From SZUA-442 sp051011415 (GTDB taxonomy: Bacteria; Actinomycetota; Acidimicrobiia; Spongiisociales; UBA5794), in NCBI GenBank assembly GCA_051011415.1, contig JBPCTY010000075.1, positions 1 through 30,343 of the forward strand: a stretch of DNA of 30,343 nucleotides. The letters are read 5' to 3'. Positions 1 to 7,499 of the stretch are shown here, piece by piece. A program made the translations under genes and the position numbers. The stretch's first letter is position 1. Each line of letters opens with the position of its first letter. The notes beneath the pieces were generated by a model, which ran no database searches, was not told where the DNA came from, and saw only the letters and a list, made by a program, of their open reading frames with translations.

Positions 1-200
1 TCTCCCCAGAGCGCATCGAGGATCCGGTCTGTGGACACGGTGCGCCCGTGGTTGACGAGAAGAAGGGCAAACAGCGACCGCTGCTTCTTCGGACCCAGAT
101 CTAGCGATTCGCCGTCGATCCGGACCTCAAGTGGTCCGAGAATTCGGTACTCCACCTCAGTCGCGCCCTGTCGATGCGTACCAGCCGGTCTTTCTGCCAT
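1..200 (-). CDS. SARP/BTAD-type transcriptional regulator, N-terminal fragment
   Basis: The minus strand is open from ATG at 200 to the window edge, so only about 66 residues are present. They include YRILGPLEVRIDG, LDLGPKKQRSLFALLL and VSTDRILDALWGE, the signature of the OmpR-like winged-helix DNA-binding domain at the front of SARP/AfsR/BTAD regulators. In that family a bacterial transcriptional activation domain follows, often with further ATPase or TPR parts; those lie outside the window. Many family members begin at the Val-Glu-Tyr-Arg-Ile-Leu stretch, so GTG at 155 is an alternative start. Neither start has a well-spaced Shine-Dalgarno sequence. Three direct repeats lie just upstream. 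The target genes cannot be told from here. Confidence 0.85.
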   Translation of the reverse strand, partial: MAERPAGTHRQGATEVEYRILGPLEVRIDGESLDLGPKKQRSLFALLLVNHGRTVSTDRILDALWG

Positions 201-221
201 GCACACAGGACATCAGGGCCA

Positions 222-249
222 CCTTTCAGGCTCCTTTCACGCCTTTCAG
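222..249 (-). repeat. Triple direct repeat upstream of the SARP-type regulator
   Basis: On the minus strand three copies of an 8-mer, CTGAAAGG, GTGAAAGG and CTGAAAGG, follow each other at 9 and 11 bases start to start, close to one helical turn, 20-50 bases before the ATG at 200. SARP-type proteins are known to bind short direct repeats, so an autoregulatory operator is possible; that role is inference. The GAAAGG cores also resemble Shine-Dalgarno sequences. Confidence 0.5.
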
Positions 250-304
250 AGCCTCGTAAGCGAACGCTAATCGCCCGCTAAGCCGCTCGCCAGACGGTGT
301 GGGC

Positions 305-886
305 ATGACAAAGCTCATCACCCTCATCGCAGCACTAGCAATCAGCTTTTGGGCCGCACCGACCGCATCTCCATCCATCGAATCGGCTCAGGCGGCGCGG
401 CCAGAGATCGTTGAACCCGACCTCAGCATCCACGGAGCCCGCAGGGGACAAGCAGCAACCATTGAGTGGGCCGTTGAGCGGTTTGCGCAAACCGGACTCC
501 CGCTTCCAAAGCTGTCGGTCCACGTTCATAGCGCATCGGACGGTTGCCACGGCGAACGTGGCCTGTTTCGTGGCGGCGGGTCCACGAACCGCATCGACAT
601 GTGCACGGACAATCTCTTTGTACTGCTCCACGAGATCGCCCACGCCTGGGAGGTCAACTATGCAACGGATGAGGCCAGAGACGCCTATGCCGACAGTCTT
701 GGTCTTGAGGTATGGCGTTCAGATGATGTCGCATGGGGCGATCAGGCGAGCGAAAGAGCTGCAAATTCGGTGGCGTGGGGCCTGATGCCACGCACATTGT
801 CGCCAAGCGATGCCGCCGCCACCCAGGACATGATTGAACGCTTCACGGTGCTCACCGGTACCGAGGTGCCTCGGGTCCAGTCGTAG
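305..886 (+). CDS. Small secreted protein with HEIAH zinc-metalloprotease motif
   Basis: This encodes 193 residues from ATG 305 (GTG 299 is in frame and would add two). A basic start followed by the hydrophobic run ITLIAALAISFWAA and small residues looks like a Sec signal peptide, so the product is probably exported. HEIAH at about residues 109-113 fits the HExxH zinc-binding and catalytic motif. About 40 residues later WGDQASERAANSVAW holds a Glu that could be the third zinc ligand, as in gluzincin-like minimal proteases. Two Cys (in DGCHGE and DMCTDN) could form a disulfide outside the cell. The gene is convergent with the downstream lipoprotein gene. I cannot name a substrate or a specific family; the metalloprotease assignment rests on the motif and the export signal. 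Confidence 0.7.
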   Translation: MTKLITLIAALAISFWAAPTASPSIESAQAARPEIVEPDLSIHGARRGQAATIEWAVERFAQTGLPLPKLSVHVHSASDGCHGERGLFRGGGSTNRIDMCTDNLFVLLHEIAHAWEVNYATDEARDAYADSLGLEVWRSDDVAWGDQASERAANSVAWGLMPRTLSPSDAAATQDMIERFTVLTGTEVPRVQS

Positions 887-926
887 CGACCCAGTCAGAA
901 GATCTCACGGCTCGATTCTTGGTGGT

Positions 927-1817
927 TCAGCCGCCGACTGTCTCGATAAATGCGAGTTGACGGCCACGCCACTCGTCGCCGTACACGTCGTTGAACTGGA
1001 GTCCCGATGGGACGGCGGGGAAGACGATCCTGTCGTAGAGGTTCTGGACCTTTGGCTCGAGGCGCTTGGTGACTCCACCGAACGAGCCGATGTCGATTCC
1101 GACGAGCCAGACGGGTTCGTCCACCCCGGCCAACGCTTGGCCAGCGTCGAACCCGGTCTCCGCCAGCGGTGTGAACAGCATCCCTAATCCAGCGAAGTCG
1201 ACCGCCGGGTCCGCGGCCGAGAGATCGGCAACCACTGGTGCCGATCCACCGACTGCCATGCTGACAACGGTGGTGTAGCCCTGCTCGATGAGGAAGTCAT
1301 ATGCGGCCTTGATGTCGATCTGCGAACCCTTGACTGAGTAGTCGCCGGACGATTGCCCATGACCACGAAAATCGATTGCCAAGACTGTGTGGCCTGCGTT
1401 GGCTGCCATCCACGTGTTGCCCGAAACGGTCGCACTCGACTGTGGCGGTCGTTGGCCGCCAGAGCCGGCCTGGGCGGCGTCATACTCGTGCGTGTACAGC
1501 ACTGCGGTGTCCCCGCCAGCCCAGAATTCCCCATAGAGCTCCTCGCCGTCGGGCGTAGCGATCGTCACGGTCTCGAAGGGCGGCGGTTCGGCAACACCTG
1601 GCTCAAGCCGTGAGAACACGGTCGTGGTGGTCGTCGAATCTTCCGTCCCTGACTCTTCATCAGAGGGCGCGACCGTTGTCGTGGTCGTCTCTTGGGACTG
1701 TGCGGCGGCGTCGACGATCGTTGTCGGTACTGGAGGAAGTTCGGATGCGCCTTCGCCGCACGCAGCGACGACGAGCGAGGCAACACCGAGTCCGATAGCG
1801 AAGGTACGAATGCGCAT
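927..1817 (-). CDS. Lipoprotein with degenerate alpha/beta-hydrolase fold
   Basis: This is a 296-residue protein. The N-terminus has a hydrophobic segment ending in the lipobox-like VVAAC, so Cys20 is probably lipidated and the protein is anchored outside the membrane. A Thr/Glu-rich linker follows (about 30-70), then an alpha/beta-hydrolase core with VLAIDFRGHGQSSGDY, typical of dienelactone-hydrolase or lysophospholipase-like proteins. At the nucleophile elbow, where the family has G-x-S-x-G-G, this protein reads S-M-A-V-G-G: the nucleophilic Ser is Ala (codon GCA). The C-terminal region that should carry the catalytic His reads DEWRGRQL with no His. It is probably a non-catalytic binding protein or a decayed enzyme. 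A Shine-Dalgarno AAAGGAA precedes the ATG. Confidence 0.8.
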   Translation of the reverse strand: MRIRTFAIGLGVASLVVAACGEGASELPPVPTTIVDAAAQSQETTTTTVAPSDEESGTEDSTTTTTVFSRLEPGVAEPPPFETVTIATPDGEELYGEFWAGGDTAVLYTHEYDAAQAGSGGQRPPQSSATVSGNTWMAANAGHTVLAIDFRGHGQSSGDYSVKGSQIDIKAAYDFLIEQGYTTVVSMAVGGSAPVVADLSAADPAVDFAGLGMLFTPLAETGFDAGQALAGVDEPVWLVGIDIGSFGGVTKRLEPKVQNLYDRIVFPAVPSGLQFNDVYGDEWRGRQLAFIETVGG

Positions 1818-1926
1818 GTGAGGATTCCTTTGACGTTTGCCAATTAGAGCCGTGTGCTGTGCGCCTACGCGACACTTTTCACTCAGACGATCCGGTGGTG
1901 CATACGGTTCCTATCATCGCGAGCCG

Positions 1927-3174
1927 ATGGAGCACCAACTCACAACTCTCGACAACGGTCTTCGGATCATCACCCACGACATGCCGTCTGTGCACTCTGC
2001 GGCAATCGGATGCTGGGTTGACACCGGCTCAAGAGACGAACACGGCGCCGAGGCCGGCGCTTCCCACTTCCTGGAGCATCTGCTCTTCAAAGGGTCCGAT
2101 CGAATCTCAGCCAGACAGATCTCCGAAACGTTCGACGGCATCGGCGCACGACACAACGCGTTCACCTCCAAGGAATACACCTGCTTCTGGACACGCCTGA
2201 GAGATGAAGACCTGTCGACTGGCATCAACATTCTCGGTGAAATGCTCCAACGGCCCGCGTTCCGCCAGGAGGAGATCGACTCGGAACGTCATGTCGTCCT
2301 GGAAGAAATCAACATGAATGAGGACGACCCGACCGATGTCGCTCACGAGCAATTCATCGAAGCACTCTGGGAGAGCCACGCGCTGGCGCCTCCGATCCTC
2401 GGAACAGTTGACTCGATCACCCAGATGTCGCGCGAAACAATCGATACCTATTGGGGTCGCCGGTACTCACCGCACTCCACCGTCGTTGCCGTTGCCGGCA
2501 ACCTCCCGAACGACATCGTTGCGCAGATCGAAGACCAATTTGGTGCATGGCAGGGCCCAGAGATCACCCGCACACTCAGCACACCGACAACCCACGCATC
2601 CGTGCGTGTACGAACGAAGGAAACAGAGCAAGCACACATCGTGTTCGGCAGTCACTCAATCGTGCGAAGCGATGACCGGCGATTTGCGCTCACCCTGGTG
2701 GACCACGTTCTCGGCGGAGGCATGTCCTCACGGTTGTTTCACGAGATTCGAGAGACGAGAGGCCTTGCGTATGCGGTCCACTCGTTCCGTCTGCCGTTCA
2801 GCGACGCCGGCGCCTCAGCGATTTACGTTGGAACCACGCCATCGCAATCAGAAGAGGTCCTCAAGATCATCCGAGAACAGATCGCCTTGATTGCAGAAAA
2901 CGGGTTGACCGACGAAGAGCTTGCGCGTGCAAAGGGCCACATCAAGGGCGCTCTCGCTATTGGTCTCGAAGACGCCAACAGCTGGATGAACCGCATCGGT
3001 CGTACCGAACTCACCCGGCTCGAGCACATGACGGTGACCGAAACGGTGGACAGAATCGCGGCGGTCACGAACGAAGAAATCATCGATGTGGCACAAGCAG
3101 CGTATGAAGGCCCGTTCGTGATCGGAGCGGTCGCCCCATTCGGCGAGGACGACCTCAGGGAGTTCGTGCTGTGA
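1927..3174 (+). CDS. M16 family zinc peptidase (processing-peptidase/PepR-like)
   Basis: From ATG 1927 this is a 415-residue protein. The inverted zinc motif HFLEH lies at residues 47-51 and the downstream Glu pair in VLEEINMNEDDP (126-127) supplies the third ligand; together they define M16 (pitrilysin, mitochondrial processing peptidase) enzymes. The C-terminal half has the conserved GLAYAVHSF region, part of the second M16 lobe. Such single-chain actinobacterial members are thought to act as dimers on peptides. The frame is open further upstream (from 1837), but the family start is MEHQLTTLDNGLRI. A TATCAT hexamer at 1912-1917 lies nine bases before ATG with no Shine-Dalgarno sequence, which suggests a leaderless start. 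The stop overlaps the GTG of dapB, so the two are translationally coupled. Confidence 0.93.
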   Translation: MEHQLTTLDNGLRIITHDMPSVHSAAIGCWVDTGSRDEHGAEAGASHFLEHLLFKGSDRISARQISETFDGIGARHNAFTSKEYTCFWTRLRDEDLSTGINILGEMLQRPAFRQEEIDSERHVVLEEINMNEDDPTDVAHEQFIEALWESHALAPPILGTVDSITQMSRETIDTYWGRRYSPHSTVVAVAGNLPNDIVAQIEDQFGAWQGPEITRTLSTPTTHASVRVRTKETEQAHIVFGSHSIVRSDDRRFALTLVDHVLGGGMSSRLFHEIRETRGLAYAVHSFRLPFSDAGASAIYVGTTPSQSEEVLKIIREQIALIAENGLTDEELARAKGHIKGALAIGLEDANSWMNRIGRTELTRLEHMTVTETVDRIAAVTNEEIIDVAQAAYEGPFVIGAVAPFGEDDLREFVL

Positions 3175-3929
3175 AAATCGGGGTGTCTGGCGCATCAGGG
3201 CAGATGGGTGCCCTCACCGCAACGACACTTGCCGACGAGGACGATGCACACCTCATTGCGTTGTACGACGCATACACCGAGGGCACGATCAGCGGCTTGC
3301 CCATCTCACTGGATCGATCTGCTCTCGAACCATGTGACACGATCGTCGAGTTTTCGCGACCCGACACTGTGATGGAGAACCTGGCTGCGTGGCGCTCGTT
3401 TGGTGCAAACGTTGTTGTGGGGACCAGCGGGTTCGATGCGGATCGGGTTTCTGAATTGCGCGACATGTGGGGGAGTGGGCCGGGGAATTGCCTCGTTGTG
3501 CCGAACTTCTCGATCGGTGCGGTACTCATGATGAAGCTCTCCGAAATTGCAGCGCCGCATCTCGGTGTGGCGGAGATCATTGAAGCGCACCACGATCAGA
3601 AAGCAGAAGCCCCGTCGGGGACCGCGATCGCAACCGCCGAACGCATCGCTGCTGCTTCAGGTGAGAACTCGCGAACGGTCGACTCCGAAGACATCATCGA
3701 GGGAGCCTCCGGTGCGGATGTCGACGGCATCCATGTGCACTCGGTGCGACTGCCCGGTCTTGTTGCCCATCAGCGAGTGATCTTTGGCGGTGAAGGCGAA
3801 GTGTTGTCCATCGCCCATGACACAACGGATCGCCGATCGTTCATGCCTGGCATGCTGCTGGCCGTTCGCAGCATCGCTCAGCTGTCAGATCCCGTTTCGG
3901 TTGGACTCGAGCCGCTTCTCAAGATCTGA
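3171..3929 (+). CDS. dapB: 4-hydroxy-tetrahydrodipicolinate reductase
   Basis: This 252-residue enzyme reduces the DapA product in lysine and meso-diaminopimelate synthesis, using NAD(P)H in the cytoplasm. Visible motifs are the Rossmann fingerprint GASGQMG (residues 7-13), VVGTSG (82-87) and the substrate-binding signature EAHHDQKAEAPSGTA (138-152) with the His pair, Lys144 and PSGT. The usual K-x-D before APSGT is Lys-Ala-Glu here, a mild variation. It starts at GTG 3171, overlapping the M16 stop by four bases (GTGA). The length is normal for the family. Neighbouring dapA is about 0.9 kb downstream, separated by an oppositely oriented thioredoxin gene. Confidence 0.96.
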   Translation: MKIGVSGASGQMGALTATTLADEDDAHLIALYDAYTEGTISGLPISLDRSALEPCDTIVEFSRPDTVMENLAAWRSFGANVVVGTSGFDADRVSELRDMWGSGPGNCLVVPNFSIGAVLMMKLSEIAAPHLGVAEIIEAHHDQKAEAPSGTAIATAERIAAASGENSRTVDSEDIIEGASGADVDGIHVHSVRLPGLVAHQRVIFGGEGEVLSIAHDTTDRRSFMPGMLLAVRSIAQLSDPVSVGLEPLLKI

Positions 3930-3936
3930 CGTCTTC

Positions 3937-3962
3937 GCCTCGGAACCTTCAAGGGTCGAGGC
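3937..3962. terminator. Hairpin between convergent dapB and thioredoxin-TPR genes
   Basis: GCCTCG at 3937-3942 pairs with CGAGGC at 3957-3962 around a 14-base loop, in the 41-base gap between two converging genes. It could serve as a bidirectional terminator. There is no long T run, so the assignment is tentative. Confidence 0.45.
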
Positions 3963-3970
3963 TGTGAGCG

Positions 3971-4816
3971 CTAGTAGAGCGCTGCGGCCAGTTGCCGGCG
4001 ATAGGTTGCTGTAAGTGGATGCTCGTTGCCCAGCACCCCAAAGATGTCGACCATTGCAAGGCGAGCTTCTTCTTTGGAGTCGTTCTTCTTGGACACGACC
4101 GACAGAAGGATGTCGAGCGCAGGCTCGAACTCGGAGCGAGCGGCCAATGCCCTCGCCAAATCAAGTTGAGCCTGGTCGTCGCCAGGGTTGGCGGCAGCGG
4201 CGGCCTCAAGATCGGTGACGTCGTCGCCGGCAGACTGTCGCAATCGGGCGGCCGACTGGAGGCGTTCCACATCGGCATCGGGGATGAGCTTGCCGAGCAC
4301 GATCAATGCTTCCTCGATGTCCCCGTGGTCAATGAGAAGCGCCGCAAGGCTTGTCCCGGCGTCCTGATGGTCGCTCTGTTGCGCCAGCACTTCGCGGAGA
4401 ATCGATTCAGCGCCGGCAGAGTCGCCGGTCACGAGCGCGGTCCTCGCTTCGTCAACCATGAGGTCGAGTTCCGTCGGCAGTACCGTCTCGAGGAAGGCTT
4501 GGATCTGGGCTTCGGGAAGCGCGCCGGTGAACCGATTGATCTCTTTGCCGTCCTTGATAGCGACGACGGTCGGAATTGACTGGACGAGGAACTGTGTCGA
4601 TAGCTCCTGGTTTGCGTCGACGTCGACCTTTGCGAGTTCAAAAGCGCCAGCGGAGTCTTCCGTCATCCGTTCGAGAAGCGGCGACAGGGTTTTGCACGGT
4701 CCACACCACTCGGCCCAAAAGTCCACGAGCACGGGGACTTCACGTGATCGATTGAGGACCTCCTGCTGGAAGTCCTCGGTTGTCACATCCTTGATGTACG
4801 GGCTTGTGTCTTCCAT
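3971..4816 (-). CDS. ybbN: Thioredoxin domain-TPR protein (YbbN/CnoX-like)
   Basis: This is a 281-residue protein. Residues 10-115 form a thioredoxin fold with the redox motif WCGPC (37-41) and a cis-Pro loop in QSIPTVV. The remaining C-terminal part is helical, with TPR-like repeats (for example SLAALLIDHGDIEEALIVL and LDLARALAARSEFEPALDIL). This is the YbbN/CnoX layout, a chaperone-redox protein that protects clients under oxidative or chlorine stress. E. coli CnoX has a degenerate SxxC site, whereas this one keeps both Cys and may be an active oxidoreductase. On the minus strand TAGTCT (4829 to 4824) lies seven bases before the ATG, suggesting a leaderless start. Its promoter sits back to back with that of dapA. 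Confidence 0.92.
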   Translation of the reverse strand: MEDTSPYIKDVTTEDFQQEVLNRSREVPVLVDFWAEWCGPCKTLSPLLERMTEDSAGAFELAKVDVDANQELSTQFLVQSIPTVVAIKDGKEINRFTGALPEAQIQAFLETVLPTELDLMVDEARTALVTGDSAGAESILREVLAQQSDHQDAGTSLAALLIDHGDIEEALIVLGKLIPDADVERLQSAARLRQSAGDDVTDLEAAAAANPGDDQAQLDLARALAARSEFEPALDILLSVVSKKNDSKEEARLAMVDIFGVLGNEHPLTATYRRQLAAALY

Positions 4817-4823
4817 GGGAGCC

Positions 4824-4850
4824 AGACTATTGAGGGTCCCGTGGTAAGTT
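4824..4850. promoter_or_regulatory. Compact divergent -10 elements for thioredoxin-TPR gene and dapA
   Basis: Only 41 bases separate the two start codons. A minus-strand TAGTCT (4829-4824) and a plus-strand TAAGTT (4845-4850) each lie seven bases before their ATG and are 15 bases apart, so polymerases bound at the two promoters would exclude each other. No clear -35 element is visible for either. Confidence 0.5.
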
Positions 4851-4857
4851 CTCGGTC

Positions 4858-5763
4858 ATGCAACACCGCCCGGACGCCCCTTTTGGAAGGGTGCTGACCG
4901 CGATCGTGACGCCATTCGATGGCAACGGCGCCGTCGACTACGCCGCCTTCTGGAAACTCATCAATCACCTGTACCGACACGGCTCCGACGGCATTGTCGT
5001 TGCAGGAACAACCGGTGAATCAGCAACCCTGAGCAAGCCCGAAAAGGTCGCGCTCTTCCGGGCAGCCGTCGATGCGGCCAAAGGCTCAATGAGCGTGATT
5101 GCAGGCACAGGAACGTACGACACGGCTGCATCGATCGCCCTCACCGAGGCCGCTGCCGAGGCAGGTGTAGACGCCGCGATGGCGGTAACGCCCTATTACA
5201 CAAAGCCTCCCCAAGAGGGCATCGCTGCACACATGCGAGCCATCGCTGAATCAACCGATCTACCGCTGATGGTTTACAACATCCCAGGCCGATCCGCCAC
5301 GAGGATCGAGATCGACACGCTTGTTGATCTTGCTGGCCACCCATCCATCGTTGCCGTCAAGGATGCTGTGGACGATGTTGATTGGTCCGTCCGAGCGATT
5401 GAGGCTCTGCCTGAGGGTTTTGCTGTGTACTCGGGTAGTGACACGGTGACCAAGGATCTGGTCGCTGCCAACGCAGTTGGCGTTGTGTCGGTGACCTCCC
5501 ACCTCGCCGGGCCCGAGATCTCGACGATGGTGGAAGCAACGCTGAAGGAAGATTGGGAACGCGCAAACTTGATCAACGATCTCCTCAAACCGCTGAACCA
5601 GTCGCTCTTTGAAGAGCCGAGCCCCATGCCGCTCAAGGGAGCACTCAACGAATTCTGGGACGACGTGGGTGAACCACGGCTTCCCCTCTTGCCTGCCAAG
5701 GAGAGCACCGTGCAGGCCGTCGGTCGGGCGCTTGAGCCCGTACTGGCGTTCCGCGGTACATGA
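4858..5763 (+). CDS. dapA: 4-hydroxy-tetrahydrodipicolinate synthase
   Basis: This 301-residue enzyme condenses pyruvate with aspartate semialdehyde, the first committed step toward lysine and meso-diaminopimelate. Class I aldolase features are present: GTTGES (50-55), TPYYTKP (111-117), the catalytic Tyr in YNIPGRS (Tyr140) and the Schiff-base Lys in VAVKDA (Lys168). The length is typical. TAAGTT at 4845-4850 lies seven bases before ATG with no Shine-Dalgarno sequence. The stop codon overlaps the rnj start in ATGA, so RNase J is coupled to it; the dapA-rnj pair is common in actinobacteria. Confidence 0.97.
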   Translation: MQHRPDAPFGRVLTAIVTPFDGNGAVDYAAFWKLINHLYRHGSDGIVVAGTTGESATLSKPEKVALFRAAVDAAKGSMSVIAGTGTYDTAASIALTEAAAEAGVDAAMAVTPYYTKPPQEGIAAHMRAIAESTDLPLMVYNIPGRSATRIEIDTLVDLAGHPSIVAVKDAVDDVDWSVRAIEALPEGFAVYSGSDTVTKDLVAANAVGVVSVTSHLAGPEISTMVEATLKEDWERANLINDLLKPLNQSLFEEPSPMPLKGALNEFWDDVGEPRLPLLPAKESTVQAVGRALEPVLAFRGT

Positions 5764-7388
5764 GCGTCAAGGTCGGATTCCTGGGCGGCCTCGGCGAGGT
5801 CGGACGGAACTGCGCATCCATTGAGATAGACGGCGATGTCGCACTGCTCGACTGCGGGCTGATGTTTCCCGAAGAGGACATGCTCGGCGTCGATCTTGTT
5901 CTCCCCGACTTCAGCTCAGTTCTCGCGGAGGCGCACCGCCTCAAGTGCATCGTGCTCACACACGGTCACGAGGACCACATCGGGGCACTCGCATTCCTTT
6001 TTCGCGAGGTCAACGTGCCCGTGTACGGAACGCCGCTCACCGTTGAGTTTGCGAAAGCACGCCTTGAAGAACACGGTATCGAGCCTGACCTTCGCGCAGT
6101 GCAGCCCTACGAATGGGTCGACCACGACGCCTTCCGGTTCACCTTCATCCCGGTCTCGCATTCGATTCCCGATGCCGCAGGCGTCGCCTTCGACACTCCT
6201 GAGGGCATCGTGCTGCACACCGGCGATTTCAAGCTTGATCCCACACCGATCGATGGCGTCCCAACCGATCTCCGATCATTCGCCACAGTCGGCAAGCGCG
6301 GCGTGCGGCTCCTGCTCGCTGACTCAACAAACGCAGAGCGGCCTGGCTATGTGCCATCAGAGGTGACCGTTGGTGAACGACTCGATGAGATCGTGTCGCA
6401 CGCCGATGGGCGGGTGATCGTTGCATGCTTCGCTTCACACGTGCACCGCGTTCAGCAAGCGGTAGATGCAGTTGTCCGGGATGGCCGCAAATTCGCCTTC
6501 ATCGGTCGGTCGATGCTTCGCAACAGCGACATCGCAGCCGAGATGGGCGTGCTCAACATCCCCGAAGGTTCGCTCGTCGACCTTGATGAACTTGTGGACA
6601 TGCCCGACGTCGACACCGCAATCATCTCGACGGGTTCTCAAGGCGAACCATTTGCAGCCCTCTCCCTTATGGCATCCGGCGAACACAAGCTCGTCTCGCT
6701 GAGCGAAGAAGACACCGTCATCATCTCTGCGACACCGATTCCGGGCAACGAAACACGGGTGTCGAGGGTCATCAACAACCTGTATCGAGCGGGTGTGCAG
6801 GTCTATCACGGCCGCAACACCCACGTGCACGTGAGCGGCCATGCAGCAGCCGAGGAGCTAAAAACGTTCTACAACGCAGTGCGACCGGACGCACTGGTTC
6901 CGGTTCACGGCGAATATCGCCACATGGTCGCAAACGCTGCCCTCGGCAAGGAAATGCGCATTCCCGAGGTTGAGATATGTGAGGACGGCGACGTGGTCGT
7001 CCTTGACAATGGCAAGCTGACTGTCGAGCGCGGTGCGATCCCAGCCGGGTACGTCTATGTCGACGGAACAGAGGTCGGTGAGGCCGACACGATCATTCGT
7101 GACAGGCGGCACCTTGCCGACGACGGCGTCATGATCGTCACCGTCGGTATCAACTTCTCGACCGGCGAGGTGCTGATCGGGCCAGATGTCGACTCGCACG
7201 GCGTGACAACCGATGACGATGACCTCCACACCATGGTGAAAGACAGGGTCACCGCATCGATCGCGACACTCGAGCTTCCGATCGATCCCGATACCCTTCG
7301 CAGAAGAGTTCGCAACTCTGCAACCAGGGCGGTTCGCAGCTCGGTCAAACGCCGTCCCGTGGTGCTCCCGGTCGTCGTCGAGGTGTAG
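5760..7388 (+). CDS. rnj: Ribonuclease J (metallo-beta-lactamase/beta-CASP family)
   Basis: This 542-residue enzyme combines 5'-3' exonuclease and endonuclease activity in RNA decay and rRNA maturation. The metallo-beta-lactamase metal motif HGHEDH is at residues 68-73, the next metal ligand is in HTGDFKLD, and the beta-CASP part has STNAERPGY and HVSGHAAAEELK. The C-terminal tail (TLRRRVRNSATRAVRSSVKRRP) is basic, as in other RNase J proteins that contact RNA. The ATG overlaps the dapA stop by four bases, so it depends on dapA translation. RNase Y is also encoded in this window (20114-21640), so both Gram-positive type decay nucleases are present. Confidence 0.97.
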   Translation: MSVKVGFLGGLGEVGRNCASIEIDGDVALLDCGLMFPEEDMLGVDLVLPDFSSVLAEAHRLKCIVLTHGHEDHIGALAFLFREVNVPVYGTPLTVEFAKARLEEHGIEPDLRAVQPYEWVDHDAFRFTFIPVSHSIPDAAGVAFDTPEGIVLHTGDFKLDPTPIDGVPTDLRSFATVGKRGVRLLLADSTNAERPGYVPSEVTVGERLDEIVSHADGRVIVACFASHVHRVQQAVDAVVRDGRKFAFIGRSMLRNSDIAAEMGVLNIPEGSLVDLDELVDMPDVDTAIISTGSQGEPFAALSLMASGEHKLVSLSEEDTVIISATPIPGNETRVSRVINNLYRAGVQVYHGRNTHVHVSGHAAAEELKTFYNAVRPDALVPVHGEYRHMVANAALGKEMRIPEVEICEDGDVVVLDNGKLTVERGAIPAGYVYVDGTEVGEADTIIRDRRHLADDGVMIVTVGINFSTGEVLIGPDVDSHGVTTDDDDLHTMVKDRVTASIATLELPIDPDTLRRRVRNSATRAVRSSVKRRPVVLPVVVEV

Positions 7389-7416
7389 GGGAGTCCCCCC
7401 CTCTCTATCCATCGAA

Positions 7417-7430
7417 TTACACGTTTGTAA
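7417..7430. promoter_or_regulatory. Palindrome TTACA-N4-TGTAA upstream of ftsK
   Basis: This is a perfect inverted repeat with a four-base spacer in the rnj-ftsK gap, about 32 bases before the ftsK -35 element. It has the form of a dimeric repressor operator. No regulator is identified. Confidence 0.35.
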
Positions 7431-7456
7431 CTCCTCGCGCGAGAGGGCGCGCGGAG
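7431..7456 (+). terminator. GC-rich hairpin after rnj
   Basis: CTCC-T-CGCGC at 7431-7440 pairs with GCGCG-C-GGAG at 7447-7456 with one mismatch and a six-base loop, 42 bases after the rnj stop. It could end the dapA-rnj transcript. There is no T run behind it, so it may instead be a structural 3' end. Confidence 0.45.
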
Positions 7457-7461
7457 GGTGG

Positions 7462-7490
7462 TTGGATGTAGCGCGCGGGTCGGGTACAGT
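7462..7490 (+). promoter_or_regulatory. ftsK promoter (leaderless)
   Basis: TTGGAT (7462-7467) and TACAGT (7485-7490) are separated by exactly 17 bases, a good sigma70-type promoter. The predicted start of transcription falls on or next to the ATG at 7500, so the ftsK mRNA would be leaderless. Confidence 0.65.
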
Positions 7491-7499
7491 TCGTGCCCC

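Noticed and set aside
222..249. CTGAAAGG repeats as a CRISPR or tandem-repeat locus
   Set aside because: Only three 8-base units with 1- and 3-base spacing; too short for CRISPR and without spacers.
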